This document shows positions 1 through 11,048 of a stretch of DNA of 36,457 nt, one piece after another. The notes below the pieces were generated by a model. That model had not been told where the DNA came from. It worked only from the letters and a program-made list of their open reading frames with translations, and made no database searches. The position numbers and the translations under genes are program-made. The stretch's first letter is position 1; each line of letters begins with the position of its first letter. The stretch is from Nitrospinota bacterium (lineage in GTDB: Bacteria > Nitrospinota_A > UBA7883), in assembly GCA_029881335.1 (NCBI GenBank), contig JAOUMU010000018.1, forward strand, positions 1 through 36,457, written 5' to 3'.

Positions 1-128
1 CGGACGCCGAGTCGTTGTGCAGGGAGAACCTTAGCCTGGCGCCCGGCGCCTATCAGTGGAAAGTGATCGCCGACGACGGGCGCGACGGCCAACTCGAATC
101 GGAAGTGAGAAGCTTCGTAGTGGAGTAG
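1..128 (+). CDS. C-terminal fragment of a protein ending in a fibronectin type III-like domain (partial, 5' end outside window)
   Basis: Frame starting at base 3 reads DAESLCRENLSLAPGAYQWKVIADDGRDGQLESEVRSFVVE*; the Y-x-W-K-V-x-A-D-D-G...S-x-V-x-S-F pattern is typical of a terminal FN3 strand set. Confidence 0.55.
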   Translation, partial: DAESLCRENLSLAPGAYQWKVIADDGRDGQLESEVRSFVVE

Positions 129-181
129 AACAGTTATTTTAGAAGTCTCTTGGGCAGCCCGATAAAGTCACCCCCACCCAG

Positions 182-209
182 CCCTCCCCCGTCAAAGGGG
201 GAGGGTTTT
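182..209 (+). terminator. Rho-independent terminator-like hairpin
   Basis: Perfect 9-bp stem CCCTCCCCC-GTCAAA-GGGGGAGGG followed by TTTT, about 55 bp after the upstream stop codon. It could also belong to a dispersed REP-like family. Confidence 0.6.
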
Positions 210-525
210 AGGTTTTCGCTTCTCCGTGGGGATGACGAAGGAGGCCGGGGAGCCTGACACACCGGAGAGCGGGGGTATCTGTTGTCCAATAGTGGGTCGG
301 CCATCGCCGCCACGCTAATGGATGCGATGGCAACCTATTCTGTGTGGCTTGGAAATGTTCGCATAATCCGTTCTTTGAATCCAAATAGAATAGGGAGCAT
401 CATTATGTCTACACGTCATACTGTCCAGACTTCCTGTAATTCGTAACTGGATGTAACAATGCAGGGCTGCGGATCTGTTGCTACACGCTCAGGACATAAC
501 CGTGGCTGCACGAGGGGACATAACT

Positions 526-1920
526 ATGGGTATAGATATAAGACTCAAGCAATTTGTTCAGAATAGGTATTTTTCTGACCTCTCCGGGATGATCGCCGCC
601 CAGCAGGAGACGATTTCCAGGCTTGAAACCAGGATCTACGGCAAGGAACGCCAACTGGCCGAGGCCGAAGGCAAGAGCAGGAATATGGAGCGGTTCCAGG
701 GAACGATGGAACAGTACATGATCGGCATCCAGGAAACAATGCGTCAGATCGTCGATACATCGGTGGAGCAGATACGCAATGTCGATCTGATGTCAGACAA
801 TTTCAACTCGCTAATCGGCGATATAGAGCGGGTGACCTCCTCCATAACGGAAATGCACGATTCCTTCGGGCAAGTGGTGGAGGGGGCCAAAATGGTGGTG
901 GAAATGGCCAAGGAAAGCTCCGAGCGATGCGACGCCGGGGAAGGGGGGATGGATGCTGCTTCAAAAGCCATGGATCGGCTTAAATCTAGCGTTGGAGAAA
1001 TAACCGGGATACTGGAGCAGATCAAGAAAATCGCAGCCAGCACAAATCTGCTGGCGCTCAACGCCGTGATCGAGGCGGCCAGCGCGGGCGAAGCGGGGAG
1101 GGGATTTTCCGTAGTCGCCGCCGAAGTCAAGAACCTGGCGAAGGAGTCGGCCTTGCGAGCCGAGGAGATCCGCGGCAAGGTTATGAACCTGGAGCAGGCC
1201 ACGAAGGATGTGTACCGGATGGTGAAAAGCTCCACCGATGGCCCGTCCAAGGAGGGGGCCGACCTGGAATCGGCGGTGGAGATATTCGCCCACTTGGGCA
1301 GGGCGGCGCACAGCACTTCCAGATACAGCCAGAAGATATTGACCGAGATGGAGGAGCAGATATTCATCTCAAGGGGAGTGGTGGACTATATCGGTGAATT
1401 GGGCAAGTCTGTGAATAAAGTCGGTGAAAAAACCGGGCGATTCGTAGTGGAGGCGGTTTCCCTGGGATCCATGGCCAGAAGCGCGCTTCTGATGTTCAAA
1501 GAGATCGACAAGAGGGAAAAAAGCGCCGCCGACCTCCTGGAGGAGGCTAAATTTGGCCATCGTTCCTGGATGATTATTGTCCGGGGATGGCTTCTGGATC
1601 CGGCCACGGTGTATGAGCCAAGAAAGATTGTCTCCCATGATAAATGCGCCATAGCCTCTTTGCGTTCCCATCCAAAGCTCGCCTCTGTGAGCTTCGATTC
1701 GATAGACTCCCCCAATGGGGCGCACAGGGCCTTGCACACCCAGGTAGTGGAAATTGCCAGGCTGCTGGAGCCGATCAAACAAAACCCATCCATGCCGGAG
1801 GAAGCAAAAGCCGAAAAACTCTCCGAGGGGCAAAAAATGTACAAGAGGCTTTGGCTATATTCGGACCAGACCGTAAGGTTCCTCAATGCGTTGGCCGAGG
1901 AGCGGATGGATCTGGATTAA
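526..1920 (+). CDS. Soluble methyl-accepting chemotaxis-like protein with C-terminal CZB-like zinc-binding domain
   Basis: MCP signalling hairpin [38 protein letters not shown]-terminal FGHRSW...DKCAIASL...AHRALH matches the His/Cys/His/His layout of CZB domains. No N-terminal transmembrane segment. ATG at 526 preferred over TTG at 478. Confidence 0.85.
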   Translation: MGIDIRLKQFVQNRYFSDLSGMIAAQQETISRLETRIYGKERQLAEAEGKSRNMERFQGTMEQYMIGIQETMRQIVDTSVEQIRNVDLMSDNFNSLIGDIERVTSSITEMHDSFGQVVEGAKMVVEMAKESSERCDAGEGGMDAASKAMDRLKSSVGEITGILEQIKKIAASTNLLALNAVIEAASAGEAGRGFSVVAAEVKNLAKESALRAEEIRGKVMNLEQATKDVYRMVKSSTDGPSKEGADLESAVEIFAHLGRAAHSTSRYSQKILTEMEEQIFISRGVVDYIGELGKSVNKVGEKTGRFVVEAVSLGSMARSALLMFKEIDKREKSAADLLEEAKFGHRSWMIIVRGWLLDPATVYEPRKIVSHDKCAIASLRSHPKLASVSFDSIDSPNGAHRALHTQVVEIARLLEPIKQNPSMPEEAKAEKLSEGQKMYKRLWLYSDQTVRFLNALAEERMDLD

Positions 1921-2036
1921 AACTGCCTCCTCGACACGCCGAAATTAACTTATCCAATTTTCGTGACAACAAATTATTGGCGTATTGAAGCACCTTCCAT
2001 ATCTCTGGCGATAACGCGAGGGGGGCGGTTTCCAGA

Positions 2037-2156
2037 ATGGAGGCTTTTAAAAGCAAAAAAGAGGCGGAAAAGCCATACCTGACGCTGTTGGGGTTGTCCG
2101 ATGATGCCGTCTATTTTCTGCGCAAAACAGGGGTAACCTCCTGGCTTGACCACTAA
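2037..2156 (+). CDS. Possible 39-aa small protein
   Basis: ATG ORF MEAFKSKKEAEKPYLTLLGLSDDAVYFLRKTGVTSWLDH* with an upstream purine-rich GAGGGGGG stretch. No homology support. Confidence 0.25.
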   Translation: MEAFKSKKEAEKPYLTLLGLSDDAVYFLRKTGVTSWLDH

Positions 2157-2329
2157 CTCTCACCAGCGTTGCCATGCCGAAGCGCCACCACATATAACTA
2201 CAATTCAAACTAACAAGTTGCAAATCATCCATCCTGCCTGTAACCTTTGATCCTGTCGTGCATCAAATATTGGTAGGTTCGTGCGCTCCGGAAGGGAGTG
2301 CTTCTGGGTAAACAACGAGAGGAAACAAC

Positions 2330-2701
2330 ATGAGCCAGAGCATAAACAAGATTCTTTTCATAGTCACCACCGAGGATGAGGAAACGTTTCGGGCAAGCAT
2401 GCTCAACGCCTCCAACCTTCTGGCCTCCGATGTAGCGGTCAAGTTTTTCATCAGCCAGAAAGCGTGCCACTTTTTCACAAAAAAATTCCATGAAACCGCT
2501 CCGGAAGGGGATACCACGGTAAAGGGGAGGTTGACAGGGGCGCTTAAACTGGGCGCTGAAATAATCGTGTGCCGCACCGCCATCAGCAACTATGGGATAG
2601 CGCCGGAGGAGATAATCGACAGTGTGGATCCGACCAAGGGGTGGATGGATATCGTGGACGATCATATCGACCCATCGGTGAAGGTGGTCTGGGTAGGGTA
2701 G
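2330..2701 (+). CDS. DsrE/DsrF-like family protein
   Basis: 123-aa ORF with good ribosome-binding site (GAGAGGAAAC). Fold pattern KILFIVTTEDEETFRASMLNASNLLASDVAVKFFISQKA...GAEIIVCRTAISNYGI resembles small DsrE-type proteins. Confidence 0.6.
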   Translation: MSQSINKILFIVTTEDEETFRASMLNASNLLASDVAVKFFISQKACHFFTKKFHETAPEGDTTVKGRLTGALKLGAEIIVCRTAISNYGIAPEEIIDSVDPTKGWMDIVDDHIDPSVKVVWVG

Positions 2702-2849
2702 GGGGGCGACAGAACCTGGCTCATAATTTCCGCTTTGGGCGCCAAACCGGACATTTGGCTGTCACACACCGGCCCGCGGGCTGTTATATTGTTGCTAAAC
2801 TATAACCAAACGTGGGATTTTTTATCTTTTGGTGATAAGGATAGAACCG

Positions 2850-3083
2850 ATGAAAACAAGGGAAAAAAAGCTATCTTTCGATCCGAAGGCCTTCCTGAAT
2901 CTAAAGTGTCCGCTATGCGACACAGTATTGTTGCGCAAAAGAGTAACGACGGCAGGTACGTGGATTCAAGTCGCCATGGGGGTGTTGCTGATTCCGGTTC
3001 TGGTGGGGTTCTACATCATTTACAGGGCCTTGAAGGGGCGCAACGAGGTCTATTCCTGCCCCTCCTGCGGCAGGACCAACTGA
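2850..3083 (+). CDS. Small LITAF-like zinc-ribbon membrane protein
   Basis: KCPLCDTVLLRKRVTTAGTWIQVAMGVLLIPVLVGFYIIYRALKGRNEVYSCPSCGRTN: two CPxC knuckles flank one hydrophobic segment. ATG at 2850 preferred over TTG at 2829. Confidence 0.6.
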   Translation: MKTREKKLSFDPKAFLNLKCPLCDTVLLRKRVTTAGTWIQVAMGVLLIPVLVGFYIIYRALKGRNEVYSCPSCGRTN

Positions 3084-3093
3084 CACCGCAAGG

Positions 3094-4713
<1,620 letters not shown>

Positions 4714-4785
4714 GGATTAAATGCTACCGATGGCGGCCCAGCCGCCAAAAGAGAGCCGCAGCAGGCATGGCTGCGAAAGGGGTAT

Positions 4786-5490
4786 TTACAGCTCTGTCCG
4801 GAATTCGAAATTATACGAACCTATGGAAAACTTGTCACCGTTATTCAGTTCCTTACGGTCGACATTTTTATTGTCGAACTTCACCCGGGCCATCCCCCCC
4901 TTGAAGATGATCTCGTATTTGGAGCCGGACCTTTTGATGGTGGCGGCGATTTTGCCAATGGTTATCCCTTTGATCTGAATTTCAGCGTCGTCGCCCGAGC
5001 CGATATTAACGATACCCTTGCTCAGCTCGGCGACCTTGGGTGCGCCGGAGGTCTGGTGCAAGAAGAGCTTGGCGGCGGGGCCAGCTGGGGCGGTTTTCCC
5101 TTCGGAGGCCACTTCCTGGGCAAGCATCGACTTCATCTTCGACGTGTCGATCATCATGGTTTTCCCGCTCATGTCGTCCTCTTCATCAAAACCCATGCCG
5201 CCGGACTCCTCCGGATTGTCGAAGGTGAAGGTAAATCGGCCTATCCTGATGACATCGCCGGAGGAAAGCTCCTGGGTAGTGATCTGGGCCTCGTTGATGA
5301 AGGTGCCATTGGTACTGTCCAGATCGTGGGCTATGTACCTGTTACCAAGCTTCTCGATCTTCAGGTGCTTGGCCGATATGGCGGGATTCTTCAGGATGAT
5401 GTCGCCCTTCTCCCGGCCGATGATGATGGTTTTATTGATGTCGACTTCTTTTAAAACCTTTTCCTTTGTGGCTATTGTCAGCTTTGCCAT
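4786..5490 (-). CDS. FHA-domain protein (N-terminal canonical FHA, C-terminal second FHA-like repeat)
   Basis: IIIGREKGDIILKNPAISAKHLKIEKLGNRYIAHDLDSTNGTFINE is a canonical FHA signature. The C-terminal VNIGSGDDAEIQIKGITIGKIAATIKRSGSKYEI...NGDKFSIGSYNFEF is a divergent second copy. Confidence 0.85.
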   Translation of the reverse strand: MAKLTIATKEKVLKEVDINKTIIIGREKGDIILKNPAISAKHLKIEKLGNRYIAHDLDSTNGTFINEAQITTQELSSGDVIRIGRFTFTFDNPEESGGMGFDEEDDMSGKTMMIDTSKMKSMLAQEVASEGKTAPAGPAAKLFLHQTSGAPKVAELSKGIVNIGSGDDAEIQIKGITIGKIAATIKRSGSKYEIIFKGGMARVKFDNKNVDRKELNNGDKFSIGSYNFEFRTEL

Positions 5491-5593
5491 TGCACTCTTT
5501 ATTCTGGTTTAAATAAAACTGAGTTTATATACCATGACGTTCATATGTCAATCAATACCTATTTTCCGATACCTTTTAAAGTCCGCGGGACGC

Positions 5594-6970
5594 TCATTTG
5601 GAACCAAGCATCCCCTGGACCAGCTTCTTTACATCGGCGGCGTATTTTTCACCCGCCTGGGCCACTGCCTCGTGGGTCAGCACCCGACTTTTCATCGACG
5701 CTGTATCGTTGGCTATCAGCGCCAGGGCAGTCACCGGGATTCCCACTCCAGCCGCCGCCAGCGCTTCAGGAATCACGGACATACACACTGCGTCCGCTCC
5801 CATGGTCCGCAGCCAGCTCCTCTCGGCCGGCGTCTCGTACACCGGCCCGCGCACACCCGCCAAAACTCCCTCCTGACGGATGACTCTGATTCTACGGCAA
5901 ATCCGCTCCGATTGGGTAATCATTTTTTCATCATACACGGCAGACAAGTCCACAAAGGGGGATGGATCGGAATTAGGGTTTTCCCCGAAAAAAGGATTGT
6001 CTCCCATGAGGTTAATATGATCCCTCACCAACATCACATCTCCGGCCCGGTATTTTGGATTCAGGCCGCCGGCTGATGTGGTCAGGATCAGGTATTCCAC
6101 ACCCAGCGACATAAAGACTCTCAGCGGCAACACCACATCCGCCATCGACATGGTCTCGTAAAAATGAAGCCTCCCTTCACAAAATAGAGTAGGTGTACCC
6201 CCCACCATGCCGACCCGCACGCGGCCTGGATGGCCCTCGGCCGAAGGCTGCTTGAATCCGGGAATCTTCGAAAACTCTATCGGTTCCCCTTCCGCCAGTT
6301 CCGCCACGGGGTAGAGCCCGGAGCCGAGGATCACCGCCACCTTGGGTCTGACCTCCAGATGCCTTTTCAGGTATGTCACCGCCCTTCGGTTTTTTGTCAC
6401 CAGGGACCCCAGGTTAATCGTTCGCTCTCCCGCCTTAAAAGGTGAATTGTACTCGTCCAGATCCACCACCGCCGGCCCGGGGCCCTCCCCACCACGTATA
6501 GACCTGGTAGGCAGGCGCTTTTTGGGCGACTTCTCGTCCGTCAGCCTCACCTTCAGCTGAGTTCCATCGGGCAGGGACTTGATCTCGTATTTATCCTCAT
6601 CCCATCGTTCGGTTTTTCCGACGGGTCCCGCAGTCGGGCGCCTGTCGCGATTTCCAGTTATTTCCCTGCTCCGGGACACAGGTGGCTTGGACACAGGTGT
6701 TCTGGACATGGGCGCTCTCACGGGAGCCGCTTTTTTCCCCCTTCTTGGCTGCCTGGCGGGTGGAGGCTCCGGCGCGGGAGACTTTTGCTCAGGCGTGGTT
6801 TCAGCAGGAGCCGGGGCTTCCACTTTTCTGCGGCGCAGGGTTGTTGGCCTGGTTAGTGCGCGTTTGGCGGTTCTCGATTTGCGCTTGGCTCCGGTCTCCC
6901 CGGCATCAGTCTCCTGCGTCTCTGGAGTACTCAATGTATTTTTTCTGTTGTTGTCTTCAGTGTCAGGCAT
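5594..6970 (-). CDS. Purine nucleoside phosphorylase with ~200-aa basic/Pro-rich N-terminal extension
   Basis: PNP motifs VAVILGSGL, EGHPGRVRVG, CEGRLHFYE, LILTTSAGGLNPKYRAGDVMLVRDHINLMGDNPF, GPVYETPAE, GADAVCMSVIPEALAA, ALIANDTA...THEAV. The extra N-terminus is K/R/P/A rich. Confidence 0.9.
   Translation of the reverse strand: MPDTEDNNRKNTLSTPETQETDAGETGAKRKSRTAKRALTRPTTLRRRKVEAPAPAETTPEQKSPAPEPPPARQPRRGKKAAPVRAPMSRTPVSKPPVSRSREITGNRDRRPTAGPVGKTERWDEDKYEIKSLPDGTQLKVRLTDEKSPKKRLPTRSIRGGEGPGPAVVDLDEYNSPFKAGERTINLGSLVTKNRRAVTYLKRHLEVRPKVAVILGSGLYPVAELAEGEPIEFSKIPGFKQPSAEGHPGRVRVGMVGGTPTLFCEGRLHFYETMSMADVVLPLRVFMSLGVEYLILTTSAGGLNPKYRAGDVMLVRDHINLMGDNPFFGENPNSDPSPFVDLSAVYDEKMITQSERICRRIRVIRQEGVLAGVRGPVYETPAERSWLRTMGADAVCMSVIPEALAAAGVGIPVTALALIANDTASMKSRVLTHEAVAQAGEKYAADVKKLVQGMLGSK
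6674..6718. repeat. 15-bp x 3 in-frame tandem repeat inside the PNP N-terminal extension
   Basis: GGACACAGGTGGCTT / GGACACAGGTGTTCT / GGACATGGGCGCTCT. Confidence 0.7.
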
Positions 6971-7215
6971 CAGATTCGTTGGTCTGCTCGTTCCGGCGGC
7001 TGCTCGCGGAGCCAGGCGCCGCGGAAAGTCGTTTCACTCTCTCGCCAGGGCCGCCGTTAATTGTTTTTAAAGTTCCGCTATTTTACCCCAAAGCGGCTTC
7101 ACAGTGACGGACAATAATTCCATTTGATCTCATTTCATGATAAAAGCCTAAATGGTCGGCCAGACTACTGGGCCTGGATTCAGGGAAGTCATTCTCATAA
7201 AGGCGATAATTATAA

Positions 7216-8820
7216 ATGGATAGTAATTCAGGCATCCACGATGAAAGGGCGCCAGGCTGGGTCCATTATGCCGCCGCTGCCTTTGGCGGGACCGGGATGG
7301 CCCTCACCTATCCTGATTATGGGCTGTGGCCGTTGGCCTGGTTCTCGGTCGCTCCCTTTCTGTTCACCCTGCGGGGGAGGGCGCCGCATCACGGGGCCTG
7401 GCTCGGCTTCCTGTTTGGGCTCTTTTATTTCGGCCCCACACTTACATGGCTGTCGAACACCATGACCAACTACGGTCATATGTCGGTCTGGCTGGCGGCG
7501 CTGGTGAACGCTCTGGCAGTGGTGATCATCTCCTTGTTTACCGCCTTTTTCGGGTGGCTTACAGCCTGGATTGGCCGTAAGACCAGCGGCGACATGGCCC
7601 TGCTCTGCGCTCCCGTCATGTGGGTGGCGGTGGAGCTTCTGCGCAGTCACTTGCCCATTCTGGCGTTTCCCTGGGCCAGGATCGCCGATGGCCAATATCT
7701 GTTCCTCATGTTTATACAGATAGCGGATTTTTGCGGTGAAGAGGGAGCTGGATTCCTGATTATGTTTGTCAACGCCGCATGGGCAGCCATGATCTGGTGG
7801 ATGGTGGATAAAAGCCGCCGTTTCCCCATCCGGTTGGCCGCCATGGCGCTTATTCTTTTCACTTCCTCCATGGTCTATGGTCAGGCCAGGCTGGCGCAAA
7901 GCGAAAAAATAAAAGGCGAGCCTGTGCCGGTGGCGCTGCTGCAGGGGAACATCGACCAGGCCCGCAAGTGGGAGCGGGAGTACCAGCGGGAGCAGGTGAA
8001 GATGTATATCGACATGACGTTGAAAGCCTCCGCAAATGGCGCCAGGCTGGTGGTCTGGCCGGAGGCGGCCGCCACTTTCTATTTCGGCAAGGATCCCTAT
8101 TACGACGGGCTGATGAAACAGGTGGCGCAAATGGCCAAGGTGACCATGCTCTTCGGCGCGGTGGACGACGGAGTGAGGGATGGGAAGCGGATATCGTTCA
8201 ACAGCGCCTGGATTCTAGACATGAGCGGGCATGCCGAAAAATACGACAAGGTGCGCCTGGCGCCCTTCGGTGAATTCGTGCCCCTGCCAAAGCTGCTTTT
8301 TTTCGTCCACCAGATTGCCCACTCCATAGGTGATGTCACCCCGGGCGAGCAGGTTCACACCCTCGACGGCGGCGGCCTGCGGCTGGGTCCACAGATATGC
8401 TTCGAGATTATCTTTCCACAATACAGCGCCCAGTTGGCGGCCATGGGCGCCGGAGCCATAGTCACCATCACCAACGATTCCTGGTTCGGCATGTCGCCAG
8501 CGTCGCGCCAGAGCATGTCGATGGCGGTTTTTCGCGCCGTGGAGAACAGGATCCCGATGCTAAGGGCAGCCCAGTCGGGTGTATCCGCCATAATCGGCCC
8601 GGATGGGAGAATAACCGCTCAAACGCCTCTGTTCGTCAAGACCACTCTTTACGGCTCGTACATCCCCCGAACAGGCCCACCCACTTTCTATAGTCTTTAT
8701 GGTTGGCTGGTCCCATGGTTTTTTGCCCTCGGCGGAGTCGCCATACTTGTGTGGGCCTACTTTGGCGCAAGGCGCTCCAAGGTCTCGGGGGTCCTCTATC
8801 CGGCAGCCCCCTCCATTTAA
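7216..8820 (+). CDS. lnt: Apolipoprotein N-acyltransferase
   Basis: 534 aa; multi-TM N-terminus followed by a nitrilase-like domain: LVVWPEAAATFYF, YDKVRLAPFGEFVPLP, GPQICFEIIFP, TNDSWFG, AVENRIPMLRAAQSGVSAIIGPDG. Confidence 0.95.
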   Translation: MDSNSGIHDERAPGWVHYAAAAFGGTGMALTYPDYGLWPLAWFSVAPFLFTLRGRAPHHGAWLGFLFGLFYFGPTLTWLSNTMTNYGHMSVWLAALVNALAVVIISLFTAFFGWLTAWIGRKTSGDMALLCAPVMWVAVELLRSHLPILAFPWARIADGQYLFLMFIQIADFCGEEGAGFLIMFVNAAWAAMIWWMVDKSRRFPIRLAAMALILFTSSMVYGQARLAQSEKIKGEPVPVALLQGNIDQARKWEREYQREQVKMYIDMTLKASANGARLVVWPEAAATFYFGKDPYYDGLMKQVAQMAKVTMLFGAVDDGVRDGKRISFNSAWILDMSGHAEKYDKVRLAPFGEFVPLPKLLFFVHQIAHSIGDVTPGEQVHTLDGGGLRLGPQICFEIIFPQYSAQLAAMGAGAIVTITNDSWFGMSPASRQSMSMAVFRAVENRIPMLRAAQSGVSAIIGPDGRITAQTPLFVKTTLYGSYIPRTGPPTFYSLYGWLVPWFFALGGVAILVWAYFGARRSKVSGVLYPAAPSI

Positions 8821-8937
8821 CCTTTTTCGGCGGATGATTATGGGATAAACTTCTGGCGATGGCTCACGCTTGGGCAAAACAACTGAGCCGGACGGAGGAA
8901 CATTCTGTGTGAAACCGATGAAGGATGCTGGAATAGG

Positions 8938-9399
8938 ATGAGAATCACCGAATATCTGACAAAGGAAATGATTGCCGTGGACCTTAAAGCCTCCGGCAAG
9001 GAGGAGGCTATTGCCGCCATGGTGGATCATATGGTGGCCCAGGGAGGTGTGGAAACAGCCCGACGGGACGCATTGAAAGAAAAGCTGACCGAGCGTGAGG
9101 CTTTGGGCTCCACGGGCGTGGGTGGCGGGGTCGCCATCCCCCATGCATCGGGGGAGGATATGGAAAAGATGATGGTGGCTATTGGAAAATTCCCGGAGGG
9201 AGTGGATTATAAGGCCATTGATGGTAAACCTGTGGAACTGGTCTTCATGATAGTCGGCCCAGCGCGCCAGCCCAGGGCTCACTTGCAGCTTTTGGCTGCC
9301 ATAGTCCGAATACTGCGAAACAAGTCACTGTTAAAGTCGATCCAGGAGTCCACCGATCCTGAGCATATTTATAAAAGCCTGATGGATGCCGAGAGGTAA
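8938..9399 (+). CDS. PTS EIIA domain protein (PtsN/EIIA-fructose type)
   Basis: EREALGSTGVGGGVAIPHASGED contains the phosphorylatable His context; downstream VELVFMIVGPARQPRAHLQLLAAIVRIL is typical of EIIA-Ntr. Confidence 0.9.
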   Translation: MRITEYLTKEMIAVDLKASGKEEAIAAMVDHMVAQGGVETARRDALKEKLTEREALGSTGVGGGVAIPHASGEDMEKMMVAIGKFPEGVDYKAIDGKPVELVFMIVGPARQPRAHLQLLAAIVRILRNKSLLKSIQESTDPEHIYKSLMDAER

Positions 9400-9403
9400 T
9401 AAG

Positions 9404-9781
9404 ATGTCCCACGAGCTATTCATCTGCGTGATAAACCGCCCGGAGGCGGTGGAGGATGTGATCGCCGGAATGCTGGAGATTGGTGTTCGCGGCTGTACAA
9501 TCATAGATACAAAAGGGATGGGGAAAGTCATTTCACAGGACATTCCCATCTTTTCCGGATTCAAAACCTTGTTTGCCGGAGCCCGGGAGTCCAACGTGAC
9601 TATATTCTCCGTGATGGACGCCGATCTGGTGGATGACGCTATTAAGATCATAGAGGATATCTATCAGTCCTTCTCGGAGCCCAGTTCCGGCATCGCCTTC
9701 AGCCTGCCCATCTCCAGGGTGAAGGGAATCAGCAAAAAAGAACCGGAAATGGAATCAGAACCGGAACCGGAAACCGAGTGA
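9404..9781 (+). CDS. PII-like signalling protein
   Basis: Small protein HELFICVINRPEAVEDVIAGMLEIGVRGCTIIDTKGMGKVI...ESNVTIFSVMDADLVDDAIKIIEDI with a PII-type beta-alpha-beta pattern and an acidic EPEMESEPEPETE tail. ATG at 9404, right after the EIIA stop. Confidence 0.7.
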   Translation: MSHELFICVINRPEAVEDVIAGMLEIGVRGCTIIDTKGMGKVISQDIPIFSGFKTLFAGARESNVTIFSVMDADLVDDAIKIIEDIYQSFSEPSSGIAFSLPISRVKGISKKEPEMESEPEPETE

Positions 9782-9803
9782 GCGTCATGGTCTTGCCTTT
9801 TCG

Positions 9804-11048
9804 ATGAACAACCTGGTATGGATCATCATTGGACTTGTAGGCGTCGGCTTCATCTGGGCTGGCTTCATCTTCTCCAAGGAGCGGCTGCCCGCCTTCGCCA
9901 GGGAGACTTTGCTCACCGGCTGGGAAGTTTTCCTGCTGGGTTTTGCCATTGGGCCAGGAGGGCTGGGGCTCATCGGCGTGGGGGAGCTGAACCAGCTAAA
10001 CCCGTTCATTGCCCTGGGGCTGGGTTGGGCCGGGCTTATATTCGGCGCCCAACTACGGGTGGCGGATCTGCGGAAGGTGGAGCCGTTCCTGCGGTACATG
10101 ACCGTAGGACAGGCGCTGGCCACCGGGGTGGGTCTCTTCATAATATTCTTTTTCCTTGCGCTGACGCTCCGTGGCGGTCAGCTAAGCGAGCTTGCCGTGG
10201 CGGCGTTTCTGGTGGCGGCGGCGTGCTCTGTCTCCTCCCCCACAGCCATCAGCATGACGGCGGCCAGGCTGCCGAAGTCGGCGCTGCCAAAAGTGCGCCC
10301 CCTGTTGGTGATTGCCACCCTGGATCTGGCGCCTGCGCTGGTGGTGGTGGGTCTGGTGTTCTGCTTCTTCGATGGAGCGCGCGGCGCGGCATTCTCCGAG
10401 GAGCGGGGAGTGGCCCTTTTTTTCCATTCGTTTCTTATCGCCGCCCTGCTGTCGGCGATGTTTCTGCTGATCGACAGGAAGCGTCTATCCGAGGAGCATA
10501 ACCTGGTGGTGTTTCTGGGTTTTATCATTTTCGCTTCCGGCATCAGCTTCTACCTGGGATTATCGCCACTGTTTACAAATCTTCTGGTGGGAGTGATCCT
10601 GGCAAACGTCTTGAGCCACGATGATTCTCTGCACACAGCCCTGCACTCCACAGAGAAGCCGTTTTACGTGATTCTGCTGGTGTTGGCGGGTATGTGGTGG
10701 ACGGCGGAGGGCGCCGCAGTGTGGATCACGGCCCTGGCCCTGGCGGCGGGGAGAATGGCCCTGAAACTGTATTCCATGCGGGCGCTGGAGCGGCTGGTGG
10801 AAGGAGGGAGGCAACTTGCGCCCGAGGCTGGGCTGGCGCTCTGCTCGCCAGGCGCCATGGGCCTTGCTATGGGGCTCAACTTCATGCTTGGTTATCACAG
10901 TGATATGGCGGTGTTCGCTTTTGGAGTGATAGCCGTCTCCACAATGTTCAGCGAGGTGGTGGCCCCTGCGCTGATCCGGCGGGCGGTGGGCGAGGGGGAA
11001 CTGACGAAGAAGGCCGAGAGCCAGGAGAAGATGAATGAAACTGGTTAA
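9804..11048 (+). CDS. Cation:proton antiporter-like (CPA2/KefB-type) membrane protein, copy 1
   Basis: 414-aa multi-TM protein: GPGGLGLIGVGELNQL, GLGWAGLIFGAQLRV, AAACSVSSPTAISMTAARLP. Sits in an operon with a related membrane protein. Confidence 0.75.
   Translation: MNNLVWIIIGLVGVGFIWAGFIFSKERLPAFARETLLTGWEVFLLGFAIGPGGLGLIGVGELNQLNPFIALGLGWAGLIFGAQLRVADLRKVEPFLRYMTVGQALATGVGLFIIFFFLALTLRGGQLSELAVAAFLVAAACSVSSPTAISMTAARLPKSALPKVRPLLVIATLDLAPALVVVGLVFCFFDGARGAAFSEERGVALFFHSFLIAALLSAMFLLIDRKRLSEEHNLVVFLGFIIFASGISFYLGLSPLFTNLLVGVILANVLSHDDSLHTALHSTEKPFYVILLVLAGMWWTAEGAAVWITALALAAGRMALKLYSMRALERLVEGGRQLAPEAGLALCSPGAMGLAMGLNFMLGYHSDMAVFAFGVIAVSTMFSEVVAPALIRRAVGEGELTKKAESQEKMNETG

Noticed and set aside
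7228-8130. 300-aa minus-strand ORF
   Set aside because: Antisense shadow of lnt with composition typical of reverse-strand coding DNA.
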